Part shown: positions 7,954 through 15,321 of the stretch, in pieces
Layout: every line of letters begins with the position of its first letter
Position numbering within the stretch: position 1 is the first letter of the stretch
The notes under the pieces: generated by a model
What the model was told of the DNA's origin: nothing
The model's database searches: none
What the model saw: only the letters and a program-made list of their open reading frames with translations
DNA from: Alysiella sp.
GTDB lineage: Bacteria; Pseudomonadota; Gammaproteobacteria; Burkholderiales; Neisseriaceae
NCBI RefSeq assembly: GCF_030525755.1
Contig: NZ_JAUNEC010000012.1
Coordinates: 1-39,967, forward strand
Direction: 5' to 3'
Length of the DNA: 39,967 nt
Made by a program: the position numbers and the translations under genes

Positions 7954-8775
7954 TCAGCCACCCACACGCCGATTCAATCGCCATTGCCAAATGTTCAACA
8001 CAAACAAAATCACAAATGAAATCATGAGCATCATCAATGCCACCGCGCTCGCCCCTTGAATGTCAAACAACTCAAATTTGCCCGCAATAATCAAAGGCAA
8101 AATTTCCGATTCCATCGGAATATTGCCTGCGATGAAAATCACCGAACCGTATTCGCCCGTTGCCCGCGCAAACGCCATGCCCGCACCCATGACCACAGCA
8201 GGCAAAATTTCAGGCAGCAACACCCTGCGAAACACCACCCCACGCCCAGCTCCCAAAGTGGCAGCCGCCTCTTCGTATTCGGGCGACAATTCTGCCAACA
8301 CAGGTTGCACCGCACGCACCACAAAGGGCAAACTCACCACAATCAGCGCAATCCAAATCCCAATGGGGGTAAAGGCAATTTTGAAAGGAAACAGTTGCCC
8401 AATCAAACCATTGGGCGCGTACAAACTCGCCAATGCCACCCCCATAACGGCAGTAGGCAAGGCAAAGGGCAAATCCACCAGCGCATTCACCACACTTTTG
8501 CCCCAAAAATCATAACGCACCAACACCCACGCCACCAAAGTACCAAAAAACACATTGGTCAGCGTGGCATACAGCGACATTTTCAGCGTCAAAGTCATGG
8601 CAAACAGGGTGCGTTCATCGCCCACCGTGTGCCAAAACGCCTGCCAGCCCATATCCGAAACGGTGTAAAGCAACATCGCAAGCGGCAAAAACACCATCAA
8701 CGATAAAGCCAAAACACCCACGCCCAAACTCACACCAAAACAGGGCAAAACGGTGTGTTGTTTTAATAATTTCAT
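7954..8775 (-). CDS. cysT: Sulfate/thiosulfate ABC importer, permease CysT (CysU)
   Basis: The second membrane permease of the sulfate importer, 274 residues with six predicted helices. Family segments include LVDLPFALPTAVMGVALASL and the CysA-contact loop with ARATGEYGSVIFIAGNIPM. The start at 8775 (MKLLKQHT) is chosen: an AGGATTACC ribosome site precedes it, and the longer open frame back to 8862 would translate the palindromic repeat at 8804-8909 as protein. It stands between sbp and cysW in the operon; the 185-base gap to sbp is unusually long for this operon and is filled by that repeat. Confidence 0.94.
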   Translation of the reverse strand: MKLLKQHTVLPCFGVSLGVGVLALSLMVFLPLAMLLYTVSDMGWQAFWHTVGDERTLFAMTLTLKMSLYATLTNVFFGTLVAWVLVRYDFWGKSVVNALVDLPFALPTAVMGVALASLYAPNGLIGQLFPFKIAFTPIGIWIALIVVSLPFVVRAVQPVLAELSPEYEEAAATLGAGRGVVFRRVLLPEILPAVVMGAGMAFARATGEYGSVIFIAGNIPMESEILPLIIAGKFELFDIQGASAVALMMLMISFVILFVLNIWQWRLNRRVGG

Positions 8776-8803
8776 TTTGGTGGTAATCCTTATCGTGCCA
8801 GCA

Positions 8804-8909
8804 TTTCGCTCCCTCTCCTGTGGGAGAGGGCTGGGGAGAGAGCAAAAGTGCCACAAACTCAACGGTTTTTACCCTCTCCCTAACCCTCTCCCACAGGAGA
8901 GGGAATGAG
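8804..8909. repeat. Large palindromic repeat with CCCTCTCC / GGAGAGGG arms
   Basis: Arms of 30 bases, 8811-8840 and 8874-8903, are inverted copies with three mismatches. Each arm is itself a hairpin (CCCTCTCCTGTGGGAGAGGG type). A short outer pair, GTGCCACAAACTC near 8849 and its near-complement near 8907-8920, adds to the fold. A related copy lies at 10272-10360, on the other side of sbp. This repeat type is spread widely among bacteria. Here it splits sbp from cysT inside the operon and would fold strongly in the mRNA. Confidence 0.8.
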
Positions 8910-8960
8910 ATTTGTGGCACATCAAAAATGCTTTCAGGCAGCCTGAAATCCATTTAACCA

Positions 8961-10016
8961 TCAACGCTTGTTAATCTGGTCAAACACACCGCCATCGGCA
9001 AAATGCGTTTTCATTATCTCGTCCCAAGAACCAAACACATCATTGGCACGAAACGTTTCCACTTTCGGAAAACGCGCTTCGTGTTTTGCCAAAATTTCCG
9101 CCTTGCTGGGGCGCAAATACAATTTTGCTGCCAATTCTTGTGCTTCATCGCTCCACAAATGCGCCAAATAATCGTGGGCAATTTGCGCCGTGCCTTTTTT
9201 GTCCGCCACGCCATTCACAACGGCAACAGGGCTTTCCATCGCAATGGAATAGCTGGGATAGACGATTTCAAATTCGCCTTTGCCAAAAGTTTGCGCGGCT
9301 AAATTCGCTTCATTTTCAAAGGTAATCAGCGCATCGCCCATTTTGCGCTCAATGAAAGATGTGGTTGCGCCGCGTCCGCCCGCTTCCAAAACGACAGCAT
9401 TGGCAAACAATTTTTGCGTGAACACTTTGGCGGCATCGTGATTGTTGGCGTTTTCTTTCAAGGCATAGCCGTAAGCCGCCAAGAAAGTGTAGCGACCATT
9501 GCCCGAAGTTTTGGGGTTGGCAATGACCAGTTTCACATCAGGCTGGGTCAAATCTGCCCAATTTTTGATGTTTTTCGGATTGCCTTTGCGAACCAAAAAC
9601 ACGGTGGTGCTGGTAAACGGTACGGCATGATTCGGCAATTTTTGTTGCCAATCTTTTGAAACCAAACCTTTTTTCTCCAACAATTCAATATCAGACGATT
9701 GATTCATCGTCACCACATCGGCTTTCAAACCATTCGCCACCGACAAAGCCTGCTTACTTGAACCGCCATGCGATTGTTGAATGTCCACCTGTTTGCCTTG
9801 CGCCTGATAATGCTTGATAAACAATGGGTTAAATTCTTTATAAAAATCACGCATCACATCGTAAGACACGTTCAAAATTTGCGTGGCGTTGGCTGCCTGA
9901 ATGGGGGCTGCACCTTGTTGTGGCGGATTGTTTTGCGCCTTGTTGCCACCACCGCAGGCTGCCAGCGCAAAGCCCAAACCCAAAACGGCAAATAAAGTTT
10001 TATTTTTAAAAATCAT
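8961..10016 (-). CDS. sbp: Sulfate-binding lipoprotein of the ABC importer
   Basis: Captures sulfate (or thiosulfate) outside the inner membrane and hands it to CysTWA. The 351-residue precursor has a lipoprotein signal with lipobox LAAC, so Cys21 would carry the lipid anchor. Family segments are LNVSYDVMRDFYKEFNPLF, IQQSHGGSSKQALSVANGL and ANPKTSGNGRYTFLAAYGYA. The segment after ADVV reads TMNQSSDIELL rather than the enterobacterial TLALAYD form, which agrees with the neisserial branch as remembered. First gene of the operon; the promoter should lie in the AT-rich stretch 10017-10250. Confidence 0.94.
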   Translation of the reverse strand: MIFKNKTLFAVLGLGFALAACGGGNKAQNNPPQQGAAPIQAANATQILNVSYDVMRDFYKEFNPLFIKHYQAQGKQVDIQQSHGGSSKQALSVANGLKADVVTMNQSSDIELLEKKGLVSKDWQQKLPNHAVPFTSTTVFLVRKGNPKNIKNWADLTQPDVKLVIANPKTSGNGRYTFLAAYGYALKENANNHDAAKVFTQKLFANAVVLEAGGRGATTSFIERKMGDALITFENEANLAAQTFGKGEFEIVYPSYSIAMESPVAVVNGVADKKGTAQIAHDYLAHLWSDEAQELAAKLYLRPSKAEILAKHEARFPKVETFRANDVFGSWDEIMKTHFADGGVFDQINKR

Positions 10017-10421
10017 GATGTTGCTTCTTTTTCTGAAAAGGGTTAAACAAAAAGCACAATCATATTAGACACAATCACACATTTCACAAAATACCCTTAT
10101 TCAATATTGAATATTCAATTTAATTCTATGCGGCAAAATGGCAATTTTTTCATCAAAAAATGATTTAAATTCAATAATTAGACTTAAAAATTATATCTTA
10201 AATGGATAAATGGTATTTCTATCACTTTTCAGGCAGCCTGTAAGATGGAAAACACCAAAAACGACAGCAATTTCGCTCCCTCTCCTGCGGGAGAGGGCTG
10301 GGGAGAGGGTTTGCCGCCCCACCAGCCCTCTCTCCATCTCTCTCCCAGAGGGAGAGAGGGTCAGATGGTTGTCAATTTAACAATATGCTGATTTCAAATA
10401 AAAAATACAGGAACACAAAAC
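10017..10421. promoter_or_regulatory. AT-rich divergent region between sbp and the cysG relic
   Basis: This 405-base gap has no gene. It contains a perfect 14-base palindrome, ATTGAATATTCAAT (10106-10119), within very AT-rich DNA upstream of sbp, which could be an operator or promoter part (CysB-type regulation would be expected for this operon, but no motif proves it). An uptake sequence lies near 10229-10240, and the palindromic repeat described separately fills 10272-10360. Confidence 0.35.
10272..10360. repeat. Second copy of the CCCTCTCC / GGAGAGGG palindromic repeat
   Basis: Begins TTTCGCTCCCTCTCCTG, as does the copy at 8804, then GGGAGAGGGCTGGGGAGAGGG, and closes with CCCTCTCTCC and GGGAGAGAGGG segments that can fold back on the left arm. 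The two copies bracket sbp. Confidence 0.75.
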
Positions 10422-10619
10422 ATGGACTACCTGCCCTTATTTTTCAATTTGCGCGACAAACCCGTTTTAGTGGTGGGGGGTGGCGATGTTGCCACGCACA
10501 AAAATCGCCCTGTAAACAGCGTAGATGATTTGGCGCATTGCGACATGATTTTTCCGTCCATTATTGACCGCAGCCCCGTGCAAATTGCCATTTCCAGCTC
10601 GGGCGGCATTGGCATTTGA
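10422..10619 (+). pseudogene. cysG: cysG (siroheme synthase) relic with internal deletion
   Basis: The open frame of 65 residues starts MDYLPLFFNLRDKPVLVVGG, the NAD-binding opening of siroheme synthase, and about 30 residues in jumps to VNSVDDLAHCDMIFPSIIDR, which in full CysG lies near residue 100. It then stops after SSSGGIGI. So roughly 65-70 residues are missing inside the dehydrogenase domain and the whole methyltransferase domain is gone (a complete CysG has about 460 residues). CysG makes siroheme, the cofactor of sulfite reductase. The joined reading frame and immediate sulfite reductase relic show decay by deletions; the product cannot be functional. Confidence 0.88.
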
Positions 10620-10630
10620 CTTTGTTTATT

Positions 10631-10947
10631 GAAAACGGGCATTCGCAAAATTGCCGAAATCCACGCAGGCGATTTTCGTTTAACCGCCAATCAAAATTTA
10701 ATCGTGGCAAATATTGAAGAAAATCAAAAAGCTGTGATTGAGCAAATTGCGCGTTACAGGCTGTCCCAACGGTTGCGGACGGGCGATGTTGGCGGAAATC
10801 GGTTTGGTGGGCAAAGCAGTGGGACACTACAATTTGCACGTTGGCGGCAACCGCGAGGGAACACGCATTCCACGTTTGTTCCGCGAAAACATCACAGCAG
10901 ATAAAATTTTGGCGATTTTGCGATTCGAACGAATATTGTGCAACTAG
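10631..10947 (+). pseudogene. cysI: cysI (sulfite reductase hemoprotein) C-terminal relic, frameshifted
   Basis: Directly after the cysG relic the frame from 10631 reads KTGIRKIAEIHAGDFRLTAN followed by QNLIVANIEENQKAVIEQIA, a central part of sulfite reductase beta. Near 10750 the match moves to another frame and continues LRVTGCPNGCGRAMLAEIGL, then GGNREGTRIPRLFRENIT, the C-terminal part. The stretch with the first pair of cluster-binding cysteines is missing between the two pieces; only the C-x3-C of CPNGC remains, and the tail ends in unrelated FERILCN. The N-terminal two thirds are absent. This is a broken gene, joined by deletion to cysG. Confidence 0.9.
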
Positions 10948-11236
10948 AATTTCTCTTACGCAATCTTCTCTCCACAAGTGGATGAGGAAACAAGTTATTA
11001 AAGGTTTTTTCAATTTTATTTTGGGCAGTTATGCCCATAGGTGGGAAGCCAAAGTTGAACTACACAAAATTTTGTTTCTGAAAATCAAACATGAATTCTC
11101 ACCTATGCAAGAGGGGAACGAAGCAAACTTGTGAAACTCATGAGAGTAGTTTTGATATTTCAAGTCGCATTTTAATTTTTGTCGTATATTGTAAGGCTGC
11201 CTAAAATGATTTTGCGTTACAATATCCCTTTAATTG
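10948..11236. other. Gap with no recognised gene
   Basis: Between the cysI relic and the long Correia-like element. Open frames here are short and match nothing recognised. A small hairpin GGGCAGTTATGCCC near 11022 and an inverted pair CATAGGTG / CACCTATG (near 11036 and 11100) are visible. It may be further decayed sequence from the deleted sulfur-assimilation cluster. Confidence 0.4.
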
Positions 11237-11390
11237 TGGTCGTTTCAAATTATCACTGACATAATTTGGAACAGGCTCAAGGCAGAGAACTAACGCTGTA
11301 ACTGTTTTAAGTGTATGAGCCGTAAAATAATATGGTGTTACTGGTTCTCTTGTGTACGAGATGTACACGATTGTTCATTTGAAACGACCA
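11237..11390. repeat. Correia-like miniature element, long form
   Basis: A 154-base element with perfect 14-base inverted ends, TGGTCGTTTCAAAT (11237-11250) and ATTTGAAACGACCA (11377-11390), the same ends as the copy at 5663-5770. The interior differs and is longer by about 46 bases, which mirrors the short and long classes of neisserial Correia elements. It lies 100 bases upstream of the TauE/SafE gene and could affect its transcription. Confidence 0.75.
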
Positions 11391-11489
11391 TAAATACAGA
11401 TGTTACCAATCCGAAAAACCTTTGTAAAATCAAGATTTATTCAAAATTGAATCGTGATTTTGCCATTTTTAGGAAAGTGCTATCATTAA

Positions 11490-12293
11490 ATGTGGTCAAT
11501 AGATATTTTGTTGCCCCTGATTTTGGCTGGTATCAGCGCAGGATTCATCGCAGGCTTATTGGGATTGGGTGGAGGCACAGTGATCGTACCGATTGTACTG
11601 TGGCTATTACATAAACTGAATATAGCAGGAGAATACAACCAACATTTGGCATTGGGTACTTCATTTGCAGTTATGGTTTTCACAACCATTATCAGTGCCT
11701 GGTCTCAACACAAACGTGGCGCAGTAAATTGGCGTATTGTGCAATATTTATCACCCGCCATCATTGTAGGCAGTTTATTGGGCGCATGGCTAACACAATA
11801 CATTTCCATGTGGTTTTTACAGTTGTTTTTTGTTGTTTTTCTGTATGCCATCGCCATTCAACTTTTACTGAAATTAAAACCCAGACCCTCACGACAATTA
11901 CCAAAACCCATCGGCTTATTCGGTACAGGAGGTGTAATTGGGATATTGTCCAGTTGGGCAGGCGTAGGAGGTGGGGCTTTATCTGTACCATTTATGACTT
12001 ATTGCAATGTACCCATTCATGTGGCAACTGGTACTTCCGCAGCATTGGCATGGGGTTTATCTGTATCAGGGCTAATCGGATATGTTTTTTCTGGCTGGCA
12101 TGTAAACGGCCTGCCTGAATATACTTTGGGATTTATATACACCCCAGTAGTTTTCATTTTAGCAATTTGTACCATGACATTCGCACCCTTTGGCGTAAAA
12201 GTAGCACACAAACTATCAGCAGATAAATTAAAAATAGCAATGGGATTGTTCTTATTATTGATTGCTTCACAAATGGCTTGGAAGTTAATTTAA
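11490..12293 (+). CDS. TauE/SafE (TSUP) family membrane permease
   Basis: A 267-residue protein with about eight hydrophobic helices in two repeats. Each repeat holds the family's glycine-rich motif: GFIAGLLGLGGGTVIVPIVL near residues 18-37 and LSSWAGVGGGALSVPFMTY near 153-171. TSUP proteins move sulfur-containing anions such as sulfite, sulfoacetate or thiosulfate, or other organic anions. Its place near a sulfate importer and a broken sulfite reductase locus makes a sulfur anion a fair guess, but the substrate is not shown by the sequence. AGGAAAG lies 12 bases before the ATG at 11490. Confidence 0.88.
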   Translation: MWSIDILLPLILAGISAGFIAGLLGLGGGTVIVPIVLWLLHKLNIAGEYNQHLALGTSFAVMVFTTIISAWSQHKRGAVNWRIVQYLSPAIIVGSLLGAWLTQYISMWFLQLFFVVFLYAIAIQLLLKLKPRPSRQLPKPIGLFGTGGVIGILSSWAGVGGGALSVPFMTYCNVPIHVATGTSAALAWGLSVSGLIGYVFSGWHVNGLPEYTLGFIYTPVVFILAICTMTFAPFGVKVAHKLSADKLKIAMGLFLLLIASQMAWKLI

Positions 12294-12369
12294 TTATTTG
12301 TTTTTATTATATTAAAATTTTAAATGACATAAGCACAACAAAAGTCGTTTACACTCAAACATCGGAAAA

Positions 12370-12478
12370 TACAGTTGTAGAAATGAAAAAGAGCAATACG
12401 AGGCAACAATGAGAGCCCTGTACACCTTATATAAGGACGCTGATAACGCCATAGTGCTGCTTTTTCAATTGCGACTAT
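12370..12478. repeat. Correia-like miniature element, second end type
   Basis: Left end ACAGTTGTAGAAATGAAAAA and right end TGCTTTTTCAATTGCGACTA are imperfect inverted copies. The interior (GAGGCAACAATGAGAGCCCTGT, split by ATAAGGACGCTG and AACGCCATAGTGC) follows the same plan as copies at 20500, 26020 and 38107. It sits in the convergent gap after the TauE/SafE gene. Confidence 0.65.
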
Positions 12479-12509
12479 TTTTGCCAAAATCATTTTGAAA
12501 ACAAACGCA

Positions 12510-12532
12510 GGGGCAGATTTCATATCTGCCCC
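12510..12532. terminator. Bidirectional hairpin terminator between convergent genes
   Basis: GGGGCAGAT (12510-12518) pairs with ATCTGCCCC (12524-12532) around a five-base loop. It lies between the convergent TauE/SafE gene and the small membrane protein gene. The core GATTTCATATC recurs in the hairpin at 25984-26004. Confidence 0.6.
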
Positions 12533-12558
12533 CTATTCTTTTCAGGCTGCCTGAAAAA

Positions 12559-13008
12559 TCAAGCCCGTTTCGGCAACACAAAACATGCCAGTACAAAAGC
12601 CGTTGCCGCCGACAAAATTGCCCACTCCAACCATTCATTTAGCATAAAATTGCTGTATCTTCTTTGAAATAAAACATAGCCATAAACCGCACCGCACAAA
12701 GCACCGATGACAGCAGCCGCCAACAAGCCCCACAAATTGCGTCTCAAACGGCAGCACACAATCAACACACCACACAAAGCCGCAGGCAAATGGGCAATCA
12801 CGCTGCCATAAAGCCCAAACAAAAAAATCGCCAAAACCCAAGCAGCCAAGAAATTGGTAGGTTCATGTGTTTTCACACCAAACATCAGCCAAGTTGCCAA
12901 CAAAGCACCGCCCAAACCGCCACCCCAAAATGCATAACTCAAAATCACTTTGGTAATTGGGTAGTCTGTGCGTGGGGCATTTTTGTGAATGCGAATGCGT
13001 TTGGACAT
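12559..13008 (-). CDS. Small membrane protein of unknown function
   Basis: A 149-residue protein beginning MSKRIRIHKNAPRTDYPITK, a short basic head, then four or five hydrophobic helices with glycine- and alanine-rich faces (GGGLGGALLATWLMFG, AAAVIGALCGAVYGYVLF, AILSAATAFVLACFVL). No known family was recognised. The start at 13008 is chosen because AAGGTGG stands just before it; the longer frame to 13089 would translate an uptake sequence. It follows the ribosomal run on the same strand but a strong terminator lies between, so it is its own unit. Confidence 0.75.
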   Translation of the reverse strand: MSKRIRIHKNAPRTDYPITKVILSYAFWGGGLGGALLATWLMFGVKTHEPTNFLAAWVLAIFLFGLYGSVIAHLPAALCGVLIVCCRLRRNLWGLLAAAVIGALCGAVYGYVLFQRRYSNFMLNEWLEWAILSAATAFVLACFVLPKRA

Positions 13009-13072
13009 GACAGCCACCTTATGACAAAAACAGCATTCTAGCAAGAAAAACCTTTTCAGGCTGCCTGAAAAC

Positions 13073-13117
13073 AAAAAAGCGAAGTTCACAGGAAAAAATC
13101 CTGCAAACTTCGCTTTT
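13073..13117 (-). terminator. Intrinsic terminator of the rplC-rpsQ operon
   Basis: Arms AAAAGCGAAGTT (13075-13086) and AACTTCGCTTTT (13106-13117), with an inner CAGGA/TCCTG pair, form a long stem; on the minus strand it is followed by a T-run. It stands 18 bases past the rpsQ stop and marks the operon end before any spc-operon gene. Confidence 0.9.
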
Positions 13118-13134
13118 GATTAGGGTGCTGTCAA

Positions 13135-13398
13135 TTAAACAGTACGCGCTTTTTCAACCAACTCTTTTACCACCCAAGCTTTGGTTTTAGACAAAGGGCG
13201 AGATTCTTCAATCACCACAATGTCGCCAATGCCATATTGGTTTTGCTCATCATGAGCGTGGATTTTGGTAGAGCGGCGAACAATTTTACCGTACAAAGGG
13301 TGTTTTACTTTACGTTCAACCAATACAGTAACGGTTTTGTCCATTTTGTCGCTGACCACTTTGCCTTGCAAAGTACGAACAATTTTTTCAGTACTCAT
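13135..13398 (-). CDS. rpsQ: 30S ribosomal protein S17
   Basis: An 87-residue rRNA-binding protein of the small subunit. It starts MSTEKIVRTLQGKVVSDKMD and has the S17 oligonucleotide-binding fold segments KTVTVLVERKVKHPLYGKI and GDIVVIEESRPLSKTKAW. Its start overlaps the rpmC stop by one base (TAATG), so translation is coupled. Here it is the last gene of the run; in most relatives rplN (L14) follows, but a terminator does instead. Confidence 0.97.
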   Translation of the reverse strand: MSTEKIVRTLQGKVVSDKMDKTVTVLVERKVKHPLYGKIVRRSTKIHAHDEQNQYGIGDIVVIEESRPLSKTKAWVVKELVEKARTV

Positions 13399-13589
13399 TA
13401 TTTGGCACCTTTCTCGGCAATAATGGTTTTCACACGAGCAATATCGCGGCGCACTTGCTTAATCGCGCTGGTTTGACCCAACTGACCCGTAGCATGTTGC
13501 ATACGCAGACCGAATTGTTGTTTCAGCAAATCAACCAAAACTTCGTTCAGTTGCTCAACTGATTTTTCTTTCAATTCATTGGCTTTCAT
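13398..13589 (-). CDS. rpmC: 50S ribosomal protein L29
   Basis: A 63-residue two-helix protein near the exit tunnel of the large subunit. It reads MKANELKEKSVEQLNEVLVD and later GLRMQHATGQLGQTSAIKQV followed by RRDIARVKTII, the usual L29 pattern. It shares single bases of stop and start with both neighbours, rplP and rpsQ. Confidence 0.97.
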   Translation of the reverse strand: MKANELKEKSVEQLNEVLVDLLKQQFGLRMQHATGQLGQTSAIKQVRRDIARVKTIIAEKGAK

Positions 13590-14005
13590 TATTTACCCAC
13601 CTGTCTTGTTACAAAGGTTGTTGGGATAGGCAATTTAGCCGCAGCCAAAGCAAACGCTTCACGCGCCAAAGACTCAGCCACGCCGTCCATTTCATACAAC
13701 ACTTTACCGGGTTGGATTTCGGCAACATAGTATTCAACCGAACCTTTACCGCCACCCATACGCACTTGAATGGGTTTAGCCGTAATCGGTTTATCGGGGA
13801 ATACGCGAATCCAAATGCGACCACCACGTTTGATGTGGCGCGTCATCGCACGGCGAGCCGCCTCAATTTGACGAGCAGTCAAACGACCACGACCCACAGC
13901 TTTCAAACCAAAATCGCCAAAGCTAACGGTGTTACCGCGTGTTGCCACGCCCGTGTTGCGACCTTTGTGCTGTTTGCGGTATTTCAGTCTAGTTGGTTGC
14001 AGCAT
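13589..14005 (-). CDS. rplP: 50S ribosomal protein L16
   Basis: A 138-residue protein that helps build the tRNA-binding A site region of the large subunit. It begins MLQPTRLKYRKQHKGRNTGV and holds GRIWIRVFPDKPITAKP and RMGGGKGSVEYYVAEIQPG, all characteristic. Its start lies inside the end of rpsC (17-base overlap), with a GGAGG ribosome site in the rpsC coding sequence, so the two are translationally linked. Confidence 0.98.
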   Translation of the reverse strand: MLQPTRLKYRKQHKGRNTGVATRGNTVSFGDFGLKAVGRGRLTARQIEAARRAMTRHIKRGGRIWIRVFPDKPITAKPIQVRMGGGKGSVEYYVAEIQPGKVLYEMDGVAESLAREAFALAAAKLPIPTTFVTRQVGK

Positions 14006-14690
14006 TGCGACCTCCTTTACGGTTGTTGCGGCGGTTTTCGCGTTGTTCAGGCTGCGCTTGAACTTGACCTACTTCGCCTTTGTACACCCATACTTTCAAG
14101 CCCAAGATACCATAAGTGGTCAAGGCTTCGCTGGTAGCATAATCCACATCAGCGCGTAAAGTATGCAAAGGCACACGACCTTCACGATACCATTCGCTAC
14201 GCGCAATGTCCGCACCGTTCAAACGACCAGACACCATAATTTTGATGCCTTTTGCGCCAGCGCGCATGGCGTTTTGCATGGCGCGTTTCATGGCACGGCG
14301 GAATTGAACACGTTTTTCCAATTGTTGCGCGATACCGTCAGCAATCAATTGCGCGTCCAATTCAGGTTTGCGGATTTCTTCAATGTTCACATGAACCGCC
14401 ACACCCAGCAATTTTTCCAAATCGCGTTTCAATACTTCAATGTCTGCGCCTTTTTGACCGATTACCACACCAGGGCGAGCCGTGTGAATGGTAATGCGTG
14501 CAGATTTAGCAGGACGCTCAATCACGACACGGCTAACAGAAGCATTGGCTAAACGTTTACGCAAATATTCGCGTACATCAATATCTTGTTTCAAAACGGC
14601 GGCAAAGTCGGTGCTTTTGGCAAACCATTTTGAAGACCAGTCTTTATTGACTGCCAGTCGGAAACCAACTGGATGAATTTTTTGTCCCAT
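13989..14690 (-). CDS. rpsC: 30S ribosomal protein S3
   Basis: A 233-residue small-subunit protein at the mRNA entry site. It begins MGQKIHPVGFRLAVNKDWSS and has the KH domain segment RPGVVIGQKGADIEVLKRDL (about residues 72-91), then GRLNGADIARSEWYREGRVP and LKVWVYKGE. The C-terminal tail is Arg/Asn-rich, ending RRNNRKGGRNAATN. It lies nine bases after rplV. Confidence 0.98.
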   Translation of the reverse strand: MGQKIHPVGFRLAVNKDWSSKWFAKSTDFAAVLKQDIDVREYLRKRLANASVSRVVIERPAKSARITIHTARPGVVIGQKGADIEVLKRDLEKLLGVAVHVNIEEIRKPELDAQLIADGIAQQLEKRVQFRRAMKRAMQNAMRAGAKGIKIMVSGRLNGADIARSEWYREGRVPLHTLRADVDYATSEALTTYGILGLKVWVYKGEVGQVQAQPEQRENRRNNRKGGRNAATN

Positions 14691-14699
14691 GGTTATTCC

Positions 14700-15029
14700 T
14701 TAGTTGCCTACCACCACGTTGATGTGGCAAGTTTGTTTTTCAATGCGGTTACCGCGACCTTTGGCACGCGCTTGGAAGCGTTTCAGGCTGGGTCCTTTGT
14801 CCACGAAAATCGTTACGACTTTCAATTCATCAATGTCGGCACCGTTGTTGTGTTCGGCATTGGCGATGGCGGATTCCAACACTTTTTTAATCAATTCAGC
14901 ACCTTTTTTGGGGCTGAATGCCAAAATGTTCAGGGCTTGGGCAACGTCTTTACCACGAATCATGTCTGCCACCAAGCGGGCTTTTTGAGCAGAAATGCGG
15001 GCGTTGTTATGTTGTGCAGTTACTCTCAT
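14700..15029 (-). CDS. rplV: 50S ribosomal protein L22
   Basis: A 109-residue large-subunit protein whose beta-hairpin lines the peptide exit tunnel. It starts MRVTAQHNNARISAQKARLV and has the hairpin region GPSLKRFQARAKGRGNRIEK followed by THINVVV-type ending (TCHINVVVGN). Tunnel-hairpin residues look normal. It is nine bases after the rpsS stop. Confidence 0.97.
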   Translation of the reverse strand: MRVTAQHNNARISAQKARLVADMIRGKDVAQALNILAFSPKKGAELIKKVLESAIANAEHNNGADIDELKVVTIFVDKGPSLKRFQARAKGRGNRIEKQTCHINVVVGN

Positions 15030-15037
15030 GTTTCACC

Positions 15038-15316
15038 TTATTTTTTCTTGGCTTTTTTATCAGCCAAATGACCTTTAAAGGTACGGGTCAATGAGAACTC
15101 ACCCAATTTATGACCGACCATGTTGTCGCTGATGAACACAGGCACATGTGTGCGACCGTTGTGTACAGCAATGGTTAAGCCGATGAAATCAGGCAAAATG
15201 GTAGAACGGCGCGACCAAGTTTTGATTGGACGCTTGTCGTTGTTCGCACGAGCCGCATCTACTTTTTTCAATAAGTGCAGGTCAACGTATGGACCTTTTT
15301 TCAATGAACGAGCCAT
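15038..15316 (-). CDS. rpsS: 30S ribosomal protein S19
   Basis: A 92-residue protein of the small-subunit head. It starts MARSLKKGPYVDLHLLKKVD and contains TWSRRSTILPDFIGLTIAVH and HKLGEFSLTRTFKGHLADKK, the standard S19 blocks. It lies between rplB (five bases upstream) and rplV. Confidence 0.98.
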   Translation of the reverse strand: MARSLKKGPYVDLHLLKKVDAARANNDKRPIKTWSRRSTILPDFIGLTIAVHNGRTHVPVFISDNMVGHKLGEFSLTRTFKGHLADKKAKKK

Positions 15317-15321
15317 GTTAA

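Noticed and set aside
8056..8706. 216-residue open frame on the plus strand opposite cysT
   Set aside because: Its product is dominated by His, Arg, Gln and Asn and mirrors the permease codons; cysT on the other strand is certain.
8776..8862. Longer N-terminus for cysT
   Set aside because: It would translate the palindromic repeat; the internal start at 8775 has a ribosome site and gives the usual CysT opening.
8804..8909. CRISPR-like array or small RNA gene
   Set aside because: The repeats are inverted, not direct, and there are no regular spacers. No promoter points to an independent RNA.
10841..11134. 97-residue open frame downstream of the cysI relic
   Set aside because: Its first part is the cysI relic read in the wrong frame, and the rest matches nothing recognised. 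No ribosome site was seen.
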